From: Sanguibacter keddieii
GTDB lineage: Bacteria; Actinomycetota; Actinomycetes; Actinomycetales; Actinomycetaceae
Assembly: GCF_001064145.1 (NCBI RefSeq)
Contig: NZ_JVOJ01000045.1
Coordinates: forward strand, 61,435 to 125,434
Reading direction: 5' to 3'
DNA length: 64,000 nt
Part shown: piece by piece, positions 8,693-17,265 of the stretch
Layout of the letters: each line of letters begins with the position of its first letter
How positions within the stretch are numbered: the first letter of the stretch is position 1
The notes under the pieces: model-generated
Told to the model about the DNA's origin: nothing
Database searches by the model: none
What the model saw: the letters and a program-made list of their open reading frames with translations, nothing else
Made by a program: the position numbers and the translations under genes

Positions 8693-9994
8693 ATGCACGC
8701 GACCCACTGGGGAGGGCCTGGCGAGGACTATCGCCTCAGCAAGATCAGCAGCGCTACGATCGACTCTACTGAGGGAGTCTCGGCGCCGGCTCCCGACGAT
8801 GTCGCTCCCGTCTGGCAGCCTCCCAAGCCCACGCACTCCTTCCCCTGGTTCGAGGTCGTCATGACGACGATCGGCGTGCTGGGGACAATCGGCATCATTA
8901 TTTTCGGTCTGGCACCCGAGTCTTCGAGTGTGACGTCCTTCGTGAAGACGACCCTGCTGTCCCTCGTCGCCCTCGTGATCGTCGTCGGTTTCCTCCAGCG
9001 TATCGATCGCTGGGAGCCCGAACCGTGGAGGACGAAGCTCGCGATGTTCCTCTGGGGCGGAGGCGTGGCGACGCTGTCGGCGATGATTATGAACACGGCG
9101 CTGAGCGAGGACATTGCCGCCACAATCGGCGACTTCGACCGTGCTGAGGCACTTGCCGCTGCATTTATCGCGCCCCTCGTAGAGGAGTCCCTCAAGGGGA
9201 TCGGCGTCCTCATCATCGTCGTTGTACGACGCAACTCCATCAACTCGGTGCTCGACGGTGTCGTGTACGCGGGGTTCTCGGCAGCTGGGTTCCTATTCTT
9301 CGAGGACATCCTCTACTTCCTGCGCACCGAGGGACAAGGTACAAAGACCCTCGTCTTTGTATTCGTCGTTCGTGCCCTGCTGGGGCCCTTCCTGCACGTG
9401 ATGGCAACCTCGATGACGGGCATCGGACTGGCGCTCGCCCTCCTCAAGTTCAAGCGGGGCTGGTCGAAGACCGCTATCGTCATCATCTTCTGGTTCTTCG
9501 CGATGCTCATTCACTTCGTGTGGAATGGAAGCGCCGCGTTGACCGGATCCGGATTGGGCTTCATCGCGATGTATGTCGTGGTGGGTATTCCTGGGTTCCT
9601 TCTCTGGTCGATTCTGCTGCTGCGAGCTGCGCGCCGGGAGGCTCTCCATATTCGCGAGGGCCTGGTCCCGTACGTGCGTACCGGATGGATCCTTCCCGGC
9701 GAAGTATCGATGGCGACCGATCGTCGCGCGCGTAAGGCCGCATTCAAGTGGGCTGCCCAGGGTGGTCGGGATGCGAAGCGTGCGATGCGCGCCTTCTTGT
9801 CCGAGTTGGCCTCCCTCGGCCTTGACCAGCGCCTCATGGCTCGTCATGGCGCCGATCGTTCTCGCATCGAAAACGATCGTCAGATGCTGGCTGATGCTGT
9901 CGATAACCGGCGCGAATTCCTGCGACTGACCTCGATCGCGGAGCAACAAAAGGATGTCACAAACGCCGTTGCCGGTCGGGTGCAGGTCGCCTGA
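8693..9994 (+). CDS. PrsW-family intramembrane metalloprotease, first copy
   Basis: The protein has 433 residues with about eight membrane segments between ~55 and 325. It carries the PrsW motifs: EESLK (~164-168), FEDILY (~203-208), a His in LHVMATSMTG (~235) and a His in IHFVWNG (~273). These Glu and His residues are the presumed metal site. The C-terminal ~100 residues are a soluble, charged tail. PrsW proteases cleave membrane proteins such as anti-sigma factors; the target here is unknown. I chose ATG 8693, which follows GACGAGG by eight bases and starts just after the previous stop. An ATG at 8660 would overlap that gene. Confidence 0.85.
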   Translation: MHATHWGGPGEDYRLSKISSATIDSTEGVSAPAPDDVAPVWQPPKPTHSFPWFEVVMTTIGVLGTIGIIIFGLAPESSSVTSFVKTTLLSLVALVIVVGFLQRIDRWEPEPWRTKLAMFLWGGGVATLSAMIMNTALSEDIAATIGDFDRAEALAAAFIAPLVEESLKGIGVLIIVVVRRNSINSVLDGVVYAGFSAAGFLFFEDILYFLRTEGQGTKTLVFVFVVRALLGPFLHVMATSMTGIGLALALLKFKRGWSKTAIVIIFWFFAMLIHFVWNGSAALTGSGLGFIAMYVVVGIPGFLLWSILLLRAARREALHIREGLVPYVRTGWILPGEVSMATDRRARKAAFKWAAQGGRDAKRAMRAFLSELASLGLDQRLMARHGADRSRIENDRQMLADAVDNRREFLRLTSIAEQQKDVTNAVAGRVQVA

Positions 9995-10085
9995 CGCGCG
10001 CAGTAGTGAGCTGGTGTAGCGGGGTGGTAAAGGCGAGCTGAGGCAACGGCAGGCTTTCTTGGTGGCCACTGGTGCACGCCTTTCG

Positions 10086-10103
10086 CGTGAGCGCTTGCTC
10101 ACG
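10086..10103 (+). terminator. Short hairpin between the two prsW-like genes
   Basis: CGTGAGC and GCTCACG form a perfect 7-bp stem with a 4-base loop, followed by GCTCGTTC but no real T run. It may be a weak terminator or pause site. The rest of the 184-base gap shows no gene. Confidence 0.3.
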
Positions 10104-10178
10104 GCTCGTTCATCGCGCCCTCATAGGTGACGCACAGGAACATGGGGCACGATGGGCGGCAACAGAAAGGAAACCTCA

Positions 10179-11027
10179 GTGACTGATGTACTGTCGACGC
10201 GCCCACGTTCCTGGGCGTTGATCATCTGCTCCGTCGTTCTGATCGCAGTGAGTATCGGGGCGGCTATCTATGAATTGACGACTGCCCTCGAGGGCGTCCC
10301 GTCGTCTGATGCCTGGCTCGCGGTTGGCGCCTCGACGCTGAGCGCAGTCGTGGGCCTCGTATTCCTCGGTGCGTGGACGCGCATGAAGCCTTCGGTTCTT
10401 GCATGGCTCGCCGCGTTCGCCTGGGGAACCGGCGGTGCTCTCATTTTTGCCGGCTTCGGAAACGGCTTTTTGGATTCTGCTGTTGAAGACTCTGGTGTAG
10501 CGGGAAGTACCGCTGACTTTGTGACGTCCGTGCTGACGGGACCCGTCGTCGAGGAGACCGGCAAAGGCCTCGGCGTCCTCGCGCTGATTGTGGCTGCACG
10601 TAAGCTGCTCGAGCGGCCCGCACAGGGTGGCGTTCTCGGTGCCCTTGTCGGTATCGGCTTCGCCTGGGGCGAGGACGTGGGGTACTACGTGAGCGCCCTC
10701 GAAGACGGCATGGGTGGACTATGGGAATCGTTCCTCGTACGCGCCATTCTCGGCGCATACGCTCACGCGATCTTCACCGGCGTGTTCGGTTACGCGCTGG
10801 CCTGGGCCGTCCTGCGCGCCAATAGCGCGGTGAGTGGAATCCTCGCCGGTGTTGGGGGCTATGTCGGAGCGCTCGCGCTGCACGCCCAGGCCAATGGTGT
10901 CGGCTTCCTGGCTCCTGAGGACTCCTGGAACCTGACCTACGGCGCGATCGAAATCCCGCTGTTCGTCGTGAGCGTGGCCCTCCTCGTGTGGGGCCTGCGC
11001 CGCCACCGGGCTACCCTGGAGGCATGA
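10179..11027 (+). CDS. PrsW-family intramembrane protease, second copy
   Basis: The protein has 282 residues and about eight membrane helices. The same signature set as in the preceding gene is present but shifted: VEETGKG (~123-129), WGEDVGYY (~163-170; Trp-Gly-Glu replaces the usual Phe-Glu), HAIFTG (~194) and HAQANG (~233). It lacks the charged C-terminal tail of the first copy. The GTG at 10179 follows AGAAAGGAAA; the in-frame ATG at 10152 has no ribosome site. It ends in an ATGA overlap with the Nudix gene. Whether the pair acts on one substrate, perhaps as two different subunits, cannot be told. Confidence 0.8.
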   Translation: MTDVLSTRPRSWALIICSVVLIAVSIGAAIYELTTALEGVPSSDAWLAVGASTLSAVVGLVFLGAWTRMKPSVLAWLAAFAWGTGGALIFAGFGNGFLDSAVEDSGVAGSTADFVTSVLTGPVVEETGKGLGVLALIVAARKLLERPAQGGVLGALVGIGFAWGEDVGYYVSALEDGMGGLWESFLVRAILGAYAHAIFTGVFGYALAWAVLRANSAVSGILAGVGGYVGALALHAQANGVGFLAPEDSWNLTYGAIEIPLFVVSVALLVWGLRRHRATLEA

Positions 11028-11551
11028 GCGCACTCGACTGGCCTGTGGACGCGGACGGCTATCCCCACCGGGAGGCCGCCCGCGTCCTCCTCTTTGATGA
11101 CAGCGGACGGGTCCTCTTGGCCAAGGGCCACGACGAAGATCAACCGGAGCGATTCTGGTGGTTCACGATCGGGGGCGGCATCGAAGATGGCGAAGATCCG
11201 CGCGGCGCAGCCGTGCGTGAGGTCTTCGAGGAAACCGGCATCGAGCTAGCCGCTGACGACCTGGTGGGTCCCGTCCTGTACCGGACCGCAGAGTTCGACT
11301 TCCTGGCGGTCACCGCCCGGCAGGACGAGTGGTTTTTCATCGCGCAGGCACCCTCGACCGCGCTGAGCAGGGAAGGATGGACCGAGCTGGAACGCTCCGT
11401 CATCGACACGCAGGCCTGGTGGGATATTGACGAGGCCGCTGCCCAGATCGATGGAGAAATCTACCCCGCGCAGATCCTCGAGTACGCGCGCGCCTGGCGC
11501 AATGGGTGGGACGGGCACATGATCCGCCTGACAGACACGCGCGAACCCTGA
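11024..11551 (+). CDS. Nudix hydrolase
   Basis: The 175-residue protein has a complete Nudix box (G-x5-E-x7-REVFEETGI, residues ~51-73), including the REx2EE metal-binding core. Nudix enzymes hydrolyse nucleoside diphosphates linked to another moiety; the substrate is not predictable here. The ATG overlaps the upstream stop and sits after GGAGGC. A Nudix protein also ends the pgsA-patA-pimA run in mycobacteria, so the gene is part of the conserved locus. Its 3' end converges on serB, nine bases away. Confidence 0.9.
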   Translation: MSALDWPVDADGYPHREAARVLLFDDSGRVLLAKGHDEDQPERFWWFTIGGGIEDGEDPRGAAVREVFEETGIELAADDLVGPVLYRTAEFDFLAVTARQDEWFFIAQAPSTALSREGWTELERSVIDTQAWWDIDEAAAQIDGEIYPAQILEYARAWRNGWDGHMIRLTDTREP

Positions 11552-11560
11552 CGAGCGTGC

Positions 11561-12250
11561 TCAGGCGAGGCCGAGGGGTGCGATCGCCAGTGACAGATCC
11601 GGTGTATTGAGCTGGACGGAGACCTGATCGCGAACGGTGGGCTTCGCACAGAACGCGATACCCACCCCGGCCTCGTGCATCATGGGGATATCGTTCGCCC
11701 CGTCACCGATCGCGACCGTGCGCTCGAGGGGGACACCGAGGGACGAGGCCCACGAACGCAGGCAGTCGACCTTGACCTGGGAGGTGACGATGCGCCCGAG
11801 GACGCGGCCCGTCAACACGCCGTCGGCAACCTCGAGGCGGTTCGCCGCGTAGAAATCGATGCCAAGAGAGGCCGCCAGGGGAGCGACCACTTCCTCGAAT
11901 CCGCCCGAGACGACGCCGAACTTTCCGCCGGACCGGTGCACCGCGTTGATCAGCTCGCTCGCACCCTTCGTGGGGGTGATGGCGGACAGGACATCGCCGA
12001 AAACGGATTCGGGGACCCCCGCGAGGGTTGCAACGCGCTCGCGCAAAGACTCAGCGAAATCGAGTTCGCCATTCATCGCACGAGACGTAATCTCGGCGAC
12101 CCGCTCACGGGTACCCGCAGCCTCGGCCAACTCTTCGATGACCTCCTGGCAGATCAGGGTCGAATCGACGTCGGTGACGACGAGGCCGGGTGCCCCGCTG
12201 GCACACAGCAGCGGAGCACCCGGCTCGTCGAGACGGTGAGTCATGCTCAC
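11561..12250 (-). CDS. serB: Phosphoserine phosphatase
   Basis: This 229-residue HAD-superfamily enzyme makes the last step of serine synthesis (O-phosphoserine to serine). Motif I DVDSTL has the nucleophile D27 and acid D29, the SGG of motif II is near residue 113, and [10 protein letters not shown] is the metal site of motif III/IV near 180. It lacks the N-terminal ACT domains of mycobacterial SerB2 and is about the size of the catalytic part alone. The GTG at 12250 overlaps the glgC stop (GTGA); an ATG lies two codons later. Confidence 0.9.
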   Translation of the reverse strand: MSMTHRLDEPGAPLLCASGAPGLVVTDVDSTLICQEVIEELAEAAGTRERVAEITSRAMNGELDFAESLRERVATLAGVPESVFGDVLSAITPTKGASELINAVHRSGGKFGVVSGGFEEVVAPLAASLGIDFYAANRLEVADGVLTGRVLGRIVTSQVKVDCLRSWASSLGVPLERTVAIGDGANDIPMMHEAGVGIAFCAKPTVRDQVSVQLNTPDLSLAIAPLGLA

Positions 12251-13482
12251 TTGCGGACGACCGCGCCCTTGGGAACGACCGTAATACCGGACTCGGTGAC
12301 GGTGAAGCCACGCTCGCGATCGTGGTCAAGGTCGACACCGACGACGGCGCCTTCCTCAACGACGACATTCTTATCCAGAATCGTCTTCACGACCCGGGCC
12401 GAGCGGCCGATGCGACAGCCATGCATGACGACCGAATCCTCGATCTTCGCCCACGAATGGACGTAGGTGTTCGGGGAAATGACCGAGCGCACGATCTCGC
12501 CACCGGAGACGATGACGCCGGGTGAGACGAACGAGTCGATCGCGTGACCCAGACGATCCGCATCGCCGTACACGAACTTGGCCGGCGGCAGCGAACCGTC
12601 GATCATCGTCATGGTCGGCCAGTCGCGGTTGTACAGGTTGAACACCGGGTGCACCGAGATCAGGTCCATGTTCGCCTCGTAGTAGGCGTCCAGCGTACCG
12701 ACGTCACGCCAGTAGTCGCGGTCACGGTCGGTCGACCCCGGCACGTCGTTGTCCTGGAAGTCGTAGACGCCGCACTCTCCGCGCTCGACGAACCACGGGA
12801 TGATGTTGCCGCCCATGTCGTGCTTCGAATCGGGGTTGGCCGCATCCTCACGCAGAGCGTTGACCAGATCCTTCGTGGTGAACACGTAGTTGCCCATGGA
12901 GGCGAGAACCTTAGTCGGATCGTCGGGCAGTCCCACGGCGTTCTTCGGCTTCTCGAGGAAGTTCTTGACGACGCCGTTCTCGCCGTCGATGACGCCGAGC
13001 GCCGAAGCAAGCTCGATCGGCTGACGGATGCCGGCGACCGTCGCGGGCAGGCCTGAATCGATGTGGTGCTGGACCATCTGCGAGAAGTCCATACGGTAGA
13101 TGTTGTCCGCACCGATGATGACGATGTACTCCGGCTGCTCATCATCGACGATGTTCAGCGACTGGTAGATGGCATCTGCGCTACCCAGGTACCAGTGCGG
13201 GCCGCGACGCTGCTGAGCCGGCACAGGGGCAATGAAGTTGCCGAGTAGGGGAGACGTGTACCAGGTCTTTGTCACGTGACGGTCGAGCGAATGGGACTTG
13301 TACTGCGTCAAGACAACAATCTTGAGGTATCCGGAATTCACGATGTTCGACAGAGCAAAATCGATCAGACGGAAGTGGCCACCGAAAGGAACGGCCGGCT
13401 TTGCGCGGTCATCCGTCAGGGGCATCAGTCGCTTACCCTCACCGCCCGCGAGAACGATTGCCAGGACGTGGTTCTTTGCCAT
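12247..13482 (-). CDS. glgC: Glucose-1-phosphate adenylyltransferase
   Basis: The 411-residue nucleotidyltransferase makes ADP-glucose from glucose-1-phosphate and ATP. The N-terminal signature is [29 protein letters not shown] follows, and the C-terminal part is a left-handed beta-helix with hexad repeats. The chosen ATG at 13482 follows AGAGGTGCC. A reading that begins 20 codons further upstream has no ribosome site. It is transcribed away from glgA, and serB follows with a 4-base overlap, so the two probably share one mRNA. Confidence 0.95.
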   Translation of the reverse strand: MAKNHVLAIVLAGGEGKRLMPLTDDRAKPAVPFGGHFRLIDFALSNIVNSGYLKIVVLTQYKSHSLDRHVTKTWYTSPLLGNFIAPVPAQQRRGPHWYLGSADAIYQSLNIVDDEQPEYIVIIGADNIYRMDFSQMVQHHIDSGLPATVAGIRQPIELASALGVIDGENGVVKNFLEKPKNAVGLPDDPTKVLASMGNYVFTTKDLVNALREDAANPDSKHDMGGNIIPWFVERGECGVYDFQDNDVPGSTDRDRDYWRDVGTLDAYYEANMDLISVHPVFNLYNRDWPTMTMIDGSLPPAKFVYGDADRLGHAIDSFVSPGVIVSGGEIVRSVISPNTYVHSWAKIEDSVVMHGCRIGRSARVVKTILDKNVVVEEGAVVGVDLDHDRERGFTVTESGITVVPKGAVVRK

Positions 13483-13610
13483 GTGGCACCTCTTTGTTGG
13501 TCGAGTGGATCCGCATCGGTGCGGACCCGTGGGAGTGGTCACACTGTATTACAAATGTCTATCGATTGCTACACCGTCTCGTTTTCGACCGGCGACGACG
13601 TGAGATCGGA

Positions 13611-13616
13611 TACGAT
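13611..13616 (+). promoter_or_regulatory. Candidate -10 of glgA in the glgC-glgA divergent region
   Basis: The gap 13483-13653 holds a locally AT-richer stretch around 13545-13560 and a TACGAT about 38 bases before the glgA ATG. The -35 is not obvious, so the site is tentative. I see no strong operator palindrome in the gap. Confidence 0.3.
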
Positions 13617-13653
13617 GAGTCTCACACGTCGCTCCCATCGGAAGGACCCCACC

Positions 13654-14877
13654 ATGCGCGTTGATCTCCTTACCCGCGAATACCCGCCTCACGTCTATGG
13701 AGGAGCCGGTGTCCACGTGCTCGAACTGGCTAAGGTCCTGCGTGGCCTCGTCGAGGACCTGCGCGTCCAGGCGTTTGACGGTCCGCGCGAACCGGGCACC
13801 GACGGAGCTGACCCGGGCGTGACCGGACACGCTGATCTGCCTCAGCTGGCAGGAGCGAATGCCGCCCTGCGCACGCTCGGTGTTGACCTCGAGATCGCCG
13901 CCGCGTGCGAGGGATCTGACCTGGTCCACTCCCATACCTGGTACGCGAACTTTGCTGGACACGTTGCGTCGCTTCTCGGCGACATCCCGCACGTGATCTC
14001 GGCGCATTCGCTGGAGCCGCTGCGCCCGTGGAAGGCTGAGCAGCTCGGCGGCGGCTACCGCCTGTCGTCCTACGTGGAAAAGACCGCCTACGAGGCTGCG
14101 AGCGCGATCGTCGCCGTCTCGAACGGCATGCGCGACGATATTCTGCGCTGCTACCCCGGCGTTGATCCCGAGCGCGTGCATGTCATTCACAACGGTATCG
14201 ACCTGAACAAGTGGCACGCCCCCGAAGGGGAAGCGGGCGAGGAGCTGCGCGCCCGTGTGCTTGCCGAGCACGGTATTGACCCGTCTCGTCGCACGGTTGT
14301 GTTCGTCGGCCGCATCACCCGCCAGAAGGGCCTTCCGTACTTCCTGCGCGCCGCCCAGCTGCTGCCCGATGACGTTCAGCTCGTGCTGTGTGCCGGTGCT
14401 CCCGACACTCCCGAGATTGCCGCGGAGGTGGAGGGCCTCGTCGCCGAGCTGCGTGCTCGTCGCTCGGGCGTCGTTCTCATCTCCGAGATGCTTCCCCAGC
14501 CCGAGGTGGCCGCGATCCTGTCCTCGGCTCAGGTCTTCATCACGCCGTCGGTGTACGAGCCCCTCGGCATCGTCAACCTGGAGGCGATGGCCCTGGGTTT
14601 GCCCGTCGTCGGCACCGCGACCGGCGGCATCCCCGACGTCATCGTCGATGGAGAGACCGGCTACCTTGTGCCGATCGAACAGAAGCAGGACGGCACGGGA
14701 ACCCCGCTTGATCCTCGCGCCTTTGAGGAAGCGATGGCTGATCGACTGGTGCGTGTCCTTGACGATCCTGAGTTGGGACGCCGCATGGGTGAGGCCGGCC
14801 TCGTTCGCGCCCGCGATCACTTCTCCTGGGAAGCGATCGGCGTGAAGACCGCCGAGCTGTACCGTTCGCTCGTTTAG
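13654..14877 (+). CDS. glgA: Glycogen synthase/ADP-glucose-dependent GT4 glucosyltransferase (GlgA/GlgM type)
   Basis: The protein has 407 residues and GT4 architecture. The N-terminus MRVDLLTREYPPHVYGGAG is the actinobacterial form, in which VYGGAGVH takes the place of the KTGGL loop of classical GT5 GlgA. The donor motif YEPLGIVNLE with E-x7-E is near residue 306. The mycobacterial counterpart (Rv1212c) was renamed GlgM, because it makes maltose-1-phosphate from ADP-glucose and glucose-1-phosphate; the same may apply here. GGAAGGA precedes the ATG. Divergent glgC supplies its ADP-glucose. Confidence 0.88.
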   Translation: MRVDLLTREYPPHVYGGAGVHVLELAKVLRGLVEDLRVQAFDGPREPGTDGADPGVTGHADLPQLAGANAALRTLGVDLEIAAACEGSDLVHSHTWYANFAGHVASLLGDIPHVISAHSLEPLRPWKAEQLGGGYRLSSYVEKTAYEAASAIVAVSNGMRDDILRCYPGVDPERVHVIHNGIDLNKWHAPEGEAGEELRARVLAEHGIDPSRRTVVFVGRITRQKGLPYFLRAAQLLPDDVQLVLCAGAPDTPEIAAEVEGLVAELRARRSGVVLISEMLPQPEVAAILSSAQVFITPSVYEPLGIVNLEAMALGLPVVGTATGGIPDVIVDGETGYLVPIEQKQDGTGTPLDPRAFEEAMADRLVRVLDDPELGRRMGEAGLVRARDHFSWEAIGVKTAELYRSLV

Positions 14878-14901
14878 GGCGCACGTCACCCGACAGACGA
14901 C

Positions 14902-14907
14902 TAGGCT
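14902..14907 (+). promoter_or_regulatory. -10-like TAGGCT six bases before an ATG
   Basis: TAGGCT is followed by GGATAC and the ATG at 14914, with no ribosome site between. The spacing fits a leaderless transcript and matches the site at 229-234. Confidence 0.45.
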
Positions 14908-14913
14908 GGATAC

Positions 14914-15702
14914 ATGACTTACGTCCTGAATCTTTCTCACGTGTTCCTCCAACGCGGGGACACGCAGGTCCTGTCCGACGTCTCGTGGTCGACGCGCCCG
15001 CGCCAGCACTGGGTCATCGTCGGCCCGAATGGCGCCGGCAAGACCACGCTGGTGCGCGTGGCCTCGGGCCGTATCGCTCCCGATAGCGGAGAGGTGACGG
15101 TGTCGGAGACCGATTTGTCGCACGCCGACCCCTCAGAGATCGCCACGCGCGTGGGGCTCTCGTCGGCCGCGGTGGGGGCCAAGATCGTGCCGACCCAGAC
15201 GGTCCTCGACACGGTGCGCAGTGCCGCCTGGGGCCTGGCCGTCGCCCACGACGAGGAATACGAGCAGGTCGACGATGAACGCGCCCACGCGCTCATGGAC
15301 ATCTTCGGTGTCTCGCACCTGGCCCAGCGCGAGTTTTCGACGCTCTCCGAGGGCGAGGCCCAGCGCGTGCTGCTTGCGCGCGCTCTCATGACTGACCCGG
15401 AGGTGCTCATCCTCGACGAGCCGACGTCCGGCCTTGACCTGGGGGCGAGAGAGCTGCTGATTGCTGCTCTCTCGGAGATTATGGCGGGCTCGAAGTCCCC
15501 GCAGGTCATCCTGGTCACGCATCAGATCGAAGAGATCCCCGCGGGCGTGACGCACTGCGCGATCATGTCGAACGGCGCGATCACGCATCAGGGGCCGATC
15601 GAGGACGTCCTGACCGGTGTCAACCTGTCCGAGGTGTATGGCATGCCTCTGCTCGCCGGCAACACCGACGGGCGCTGGTGGGCACGCGGCGTGACTGACT
15701 GA
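14914..15702 (+). CDS. ABC transporter ATP-binding protein without a visible permease
   Basis: The 262-residue ATPase has Walker A GPNGAGKTT (37-45), signature LSEGEAQR (~143-150), Walker B LILDEPT (~165-171) and the switch His in VTHQIEE. No membrane-domain gene is adjacent, since the neighbours are glgA, nfeD and an SPFH gene. Its partner must therefore be elsewhere, or it works without one, as ModF-like ATPases do. The signature has Glu in place of the usual Gly (SEGEA rather than SGGQ). The substrate is unknown. Confidence 0.85.
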   Translation: MTYVLNLSHVFLQRGDTQVLSDVSWSTRPRQHWVIVGPNGAGKTTLVRVASGRIAPDSGEVTVSETDLSHADPSEIATRVGLSSAAVGAKIVPTQTVLDTVRSAAWGLAVAHDEEYEQVDDERAHALMDIFGVSHLAQREFSTLSEGEAQRVLLARALMTDPEVLILDEPTSGLDLGARELLIAALSEIMAGSKSPQVILVTHQIEEIPAGVTHCAIMSNGAITHQGPIEDVLTGVNLSEVYGMPLLAGNTDGRWWARGVTD

Positions 15703-15715
15703 AAGGGATTGTGTG

Positions 15716-16189
15716 ATGAGTACCTGGTGGCTGTGGATTCTCGGCGCCCTCGTCTGCGGAATCGTCGAGGTCATGAGCGTGAGCTTCGTGTTCCTCATGT
15801 TTGCGATCGGTGCCTTGGCCGCGGGCATAGCCGGTGCGTGCGGCGCAGATCTGATGGTTCAGGTCATCGTTTTCATTGTCGTCTCGATCGCTCTTTTGGT
15901 CATCCTGCGTCCTTTCCTGAAGGGGCGTATCGACCGGTCCAGTGGTTACGTTCCGAGCAACACTGATGGTCTGATTGGCAAGACCGGTTACGTGACCGAG
16001 GCCGTGGGCGAGCGCCACGGGCGTATCCAGTTCTCCGGTGGAGAGTGGAGCGCGCGCACCGAGGGGCCGATGCTGCCCGTCGGCGCCGAAGTTCGTGTTG
16101 ATCGCATCGACGGTGCAACCGCTGTCGTGAGCGCCCTCAACCCGGCCTCTGCGGCCCCGACCAATCCGTACGGGGACTCGGCCTCCTGA
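15716..16189 (+). CDS. NfeD-like membrane protein
   Basis: The 157-residue protein has three hydrophobic segments in the first ~75 residues and a C-terminal beta-rich OB-fold domain (~80-140: GLIGKTGYVTEAV...GAEVRVDRIDG) typical of NfeD. NfeD proteins are regularly encoded beside SPFH/stomatin genes, as here, and are thought to work with them in membrane microdomains. The ATG at 15716 follows GAAAGGGA; GTG 15713 is an alternative. Confidence 0.88.
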   Translation: MSTWWLWILGALVCGIVEVMSVSFVFLMFAIGALAAGIAGACGADLMVQVIVFIVVSIALLVILRPFLKGRIDRSSGYVPSNTDGLIGKTGYVTEAVGERHGRIQFSGGEWSARTEGPMLPVGAEVRVDRIDGATAVVSALNPASAAPTNPYGDSAS

Positions 16190-16236
16190 TCCCGCACATC
16201 CTGTATTTTTCATTGACGTAAGAAAGGAAAGACGCT

Positions 16237-17196
16237 GTGAATTCAGGTGACATCATCGGCAACATCGCCGTCATCGTGGTGCTTGCTGTCGTTATTTTTG
16301 TCGTGGTCTCGCTCGCCCGCGCAGTGCGCATCGTCCCGCAGGCGCAGGCCTACGTTGTTGAGCGCCTCGGCCGGTACCAGGCGGTCATGCAGGGTGGTTT
16401 CCACCTGCTGGTCCCCTTCGTGGACCGCGTCGCCGCTCGTGTCGATCTGCGCGAGCAGGTTGCGAACTTCCCGCCTCAGCCCGTCATCACCGCCGACCAG
16501 GCGATGGTCTCGATCGACTCCGTCATCTATTTCCAGATTACGGATCCGCGCAGCGCGACCTACGAGGTCGCTAACTTCCTGCAGGCGATCGAGCAGCTGA
16601 CTGCGACGACGCTGCGTAACCTGATCGGTTCGCTGGACCTGGAGCAGACGCAGACCTCGCGTGAGTCGATCAACAAGCAGCTGCGTGGCGTCCTTGACGA
16701 AGCCACGGGCCCGTGGGGTATTCGCGTGACCCGCGTGGAGCTCAAGTCCATCGAGCCGCCGCCGCGAGTCCTGGCCGCCATGGAGCAGCAGATCACGGCA
16801 GAGCGTACGAAGCGCGCCACGATTCTGACGGCTGAGGCCGAGCGTGAGGCCCAGATCAAGAAGGCCGAGGGCGCCAAGCAGGCTGCCGTTCTAGCCGCCT
16901 CCGCCCAGCAGGAGGCCCAGGTTCTGCAGGCCAAGGGCCAGAAGGAGGCCCTGATCCTCCAGGCCGAGGGTGCCCGCCAGGCACAGATCCTGCGTGCACA
17001 GGGCGAGTCCGAGGCCATCCAGACCGTCTTCGCGGCGATCAACGCTGGCAACGCCACGCCCGAGCTCCTGTCCTACAAGTACCTCGAAATGCTGCCGAAG
17101 ATTGCTGACGGTCAGGCGTCCAAGCTGTGGATGCTTCCCTCCGATCTCACCGGCGCACTGGAATCCATCTCGAAGGGTTTCAACCTGGGCAAGTAG
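16237..17196 (+). CDS. SPFH/Band 7 (stomatin/paraslipin-like) protein
   Basis: The 319-residue protein has a single N-terminal membrane helix (~8-28), then the Band 7 domain (IVPQAQAYVVERLGRYQAV onward to ~residue 200). A long Ala/Glu/Gln/Lys coiled coil follows at ~190-265, with repeats such as AEGAKQAAVLAA and AKGQKEALILQ. Such proteins oligomerise on the membrane and organise microdomains or membrane proteases. The GTG follows AGAAAGGAAAG. It pairs with the upstream nfeD and is closed by a strong hairpin at 17210-17240. Confidence 0.9.
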   Translation: MNSGDIIGNIAVIVVLAVVIFVVVSLARAVRIVPQAQAYVVERLGRYQAVMQGGFHLLVPFVDRVAARVDLREQVANFPPQPVITADQAMVSIDSVIYFQITDPRSATYEVANFLQAIEQLTATTLRNLIGSLDLEQTQTSRESINKQLRGVLDEATGPWGIRVTRVELKSIEPPPRVLAAMEQQITAERTKRATILTAEAEREAQIKKAEGAKQAAVLAASAQQEAQVLQAKGQKEALILQAEGARQAQILRAQGESEAIQTVFAAINAGNATPELLSYKYLEMLPKIADGQASKLWMLPSDLTGALESISKGFNLGK

Positions 17197-17209
17197 ACTG
17201 AAGCCATGC

Positions 17210-17250
17210 CGGGCCGACCGCAGTCCCTGCGGTCGGCCCGTTCTTTTCTC
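17210..17250 (+). terminator. Rho-independent terminator after the SPFH gene
   Basis: A perfect 14-bp GC-rich stem (17210-17223 with 17227-17240, loop TCC) is followed by TTCTTTTCTC. It sits between the SPFH stop and the glnA ribosome site and so rules out the upstream ATG at 17206 as the glnA start. Confidence 0.9.
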
Positions 17251-17265
17251 AACGGGAGGATACCG

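Noticed and set aside
10010-10075. tRNA-like stretch (GTAGCGGGGTGGTAAAGG)
   Set aside because: It looks like a D-arm, but no GTTCGA-type T arm or acceptor pairing follows, so it is not a tRNA.
13483-13653. Operator palindrome between glgC and glgA
   Set aside because: The region is locally AT-richer, but I could not find a convincing inverted repeat or a full promoter on either strand.
17206-17265. Upstream ATG start for glnA
   Set aside because: The extra 20 codons overlap a perfect terminator hairpin. The GTG at 17266 has a good ribosome site and gives the family length.
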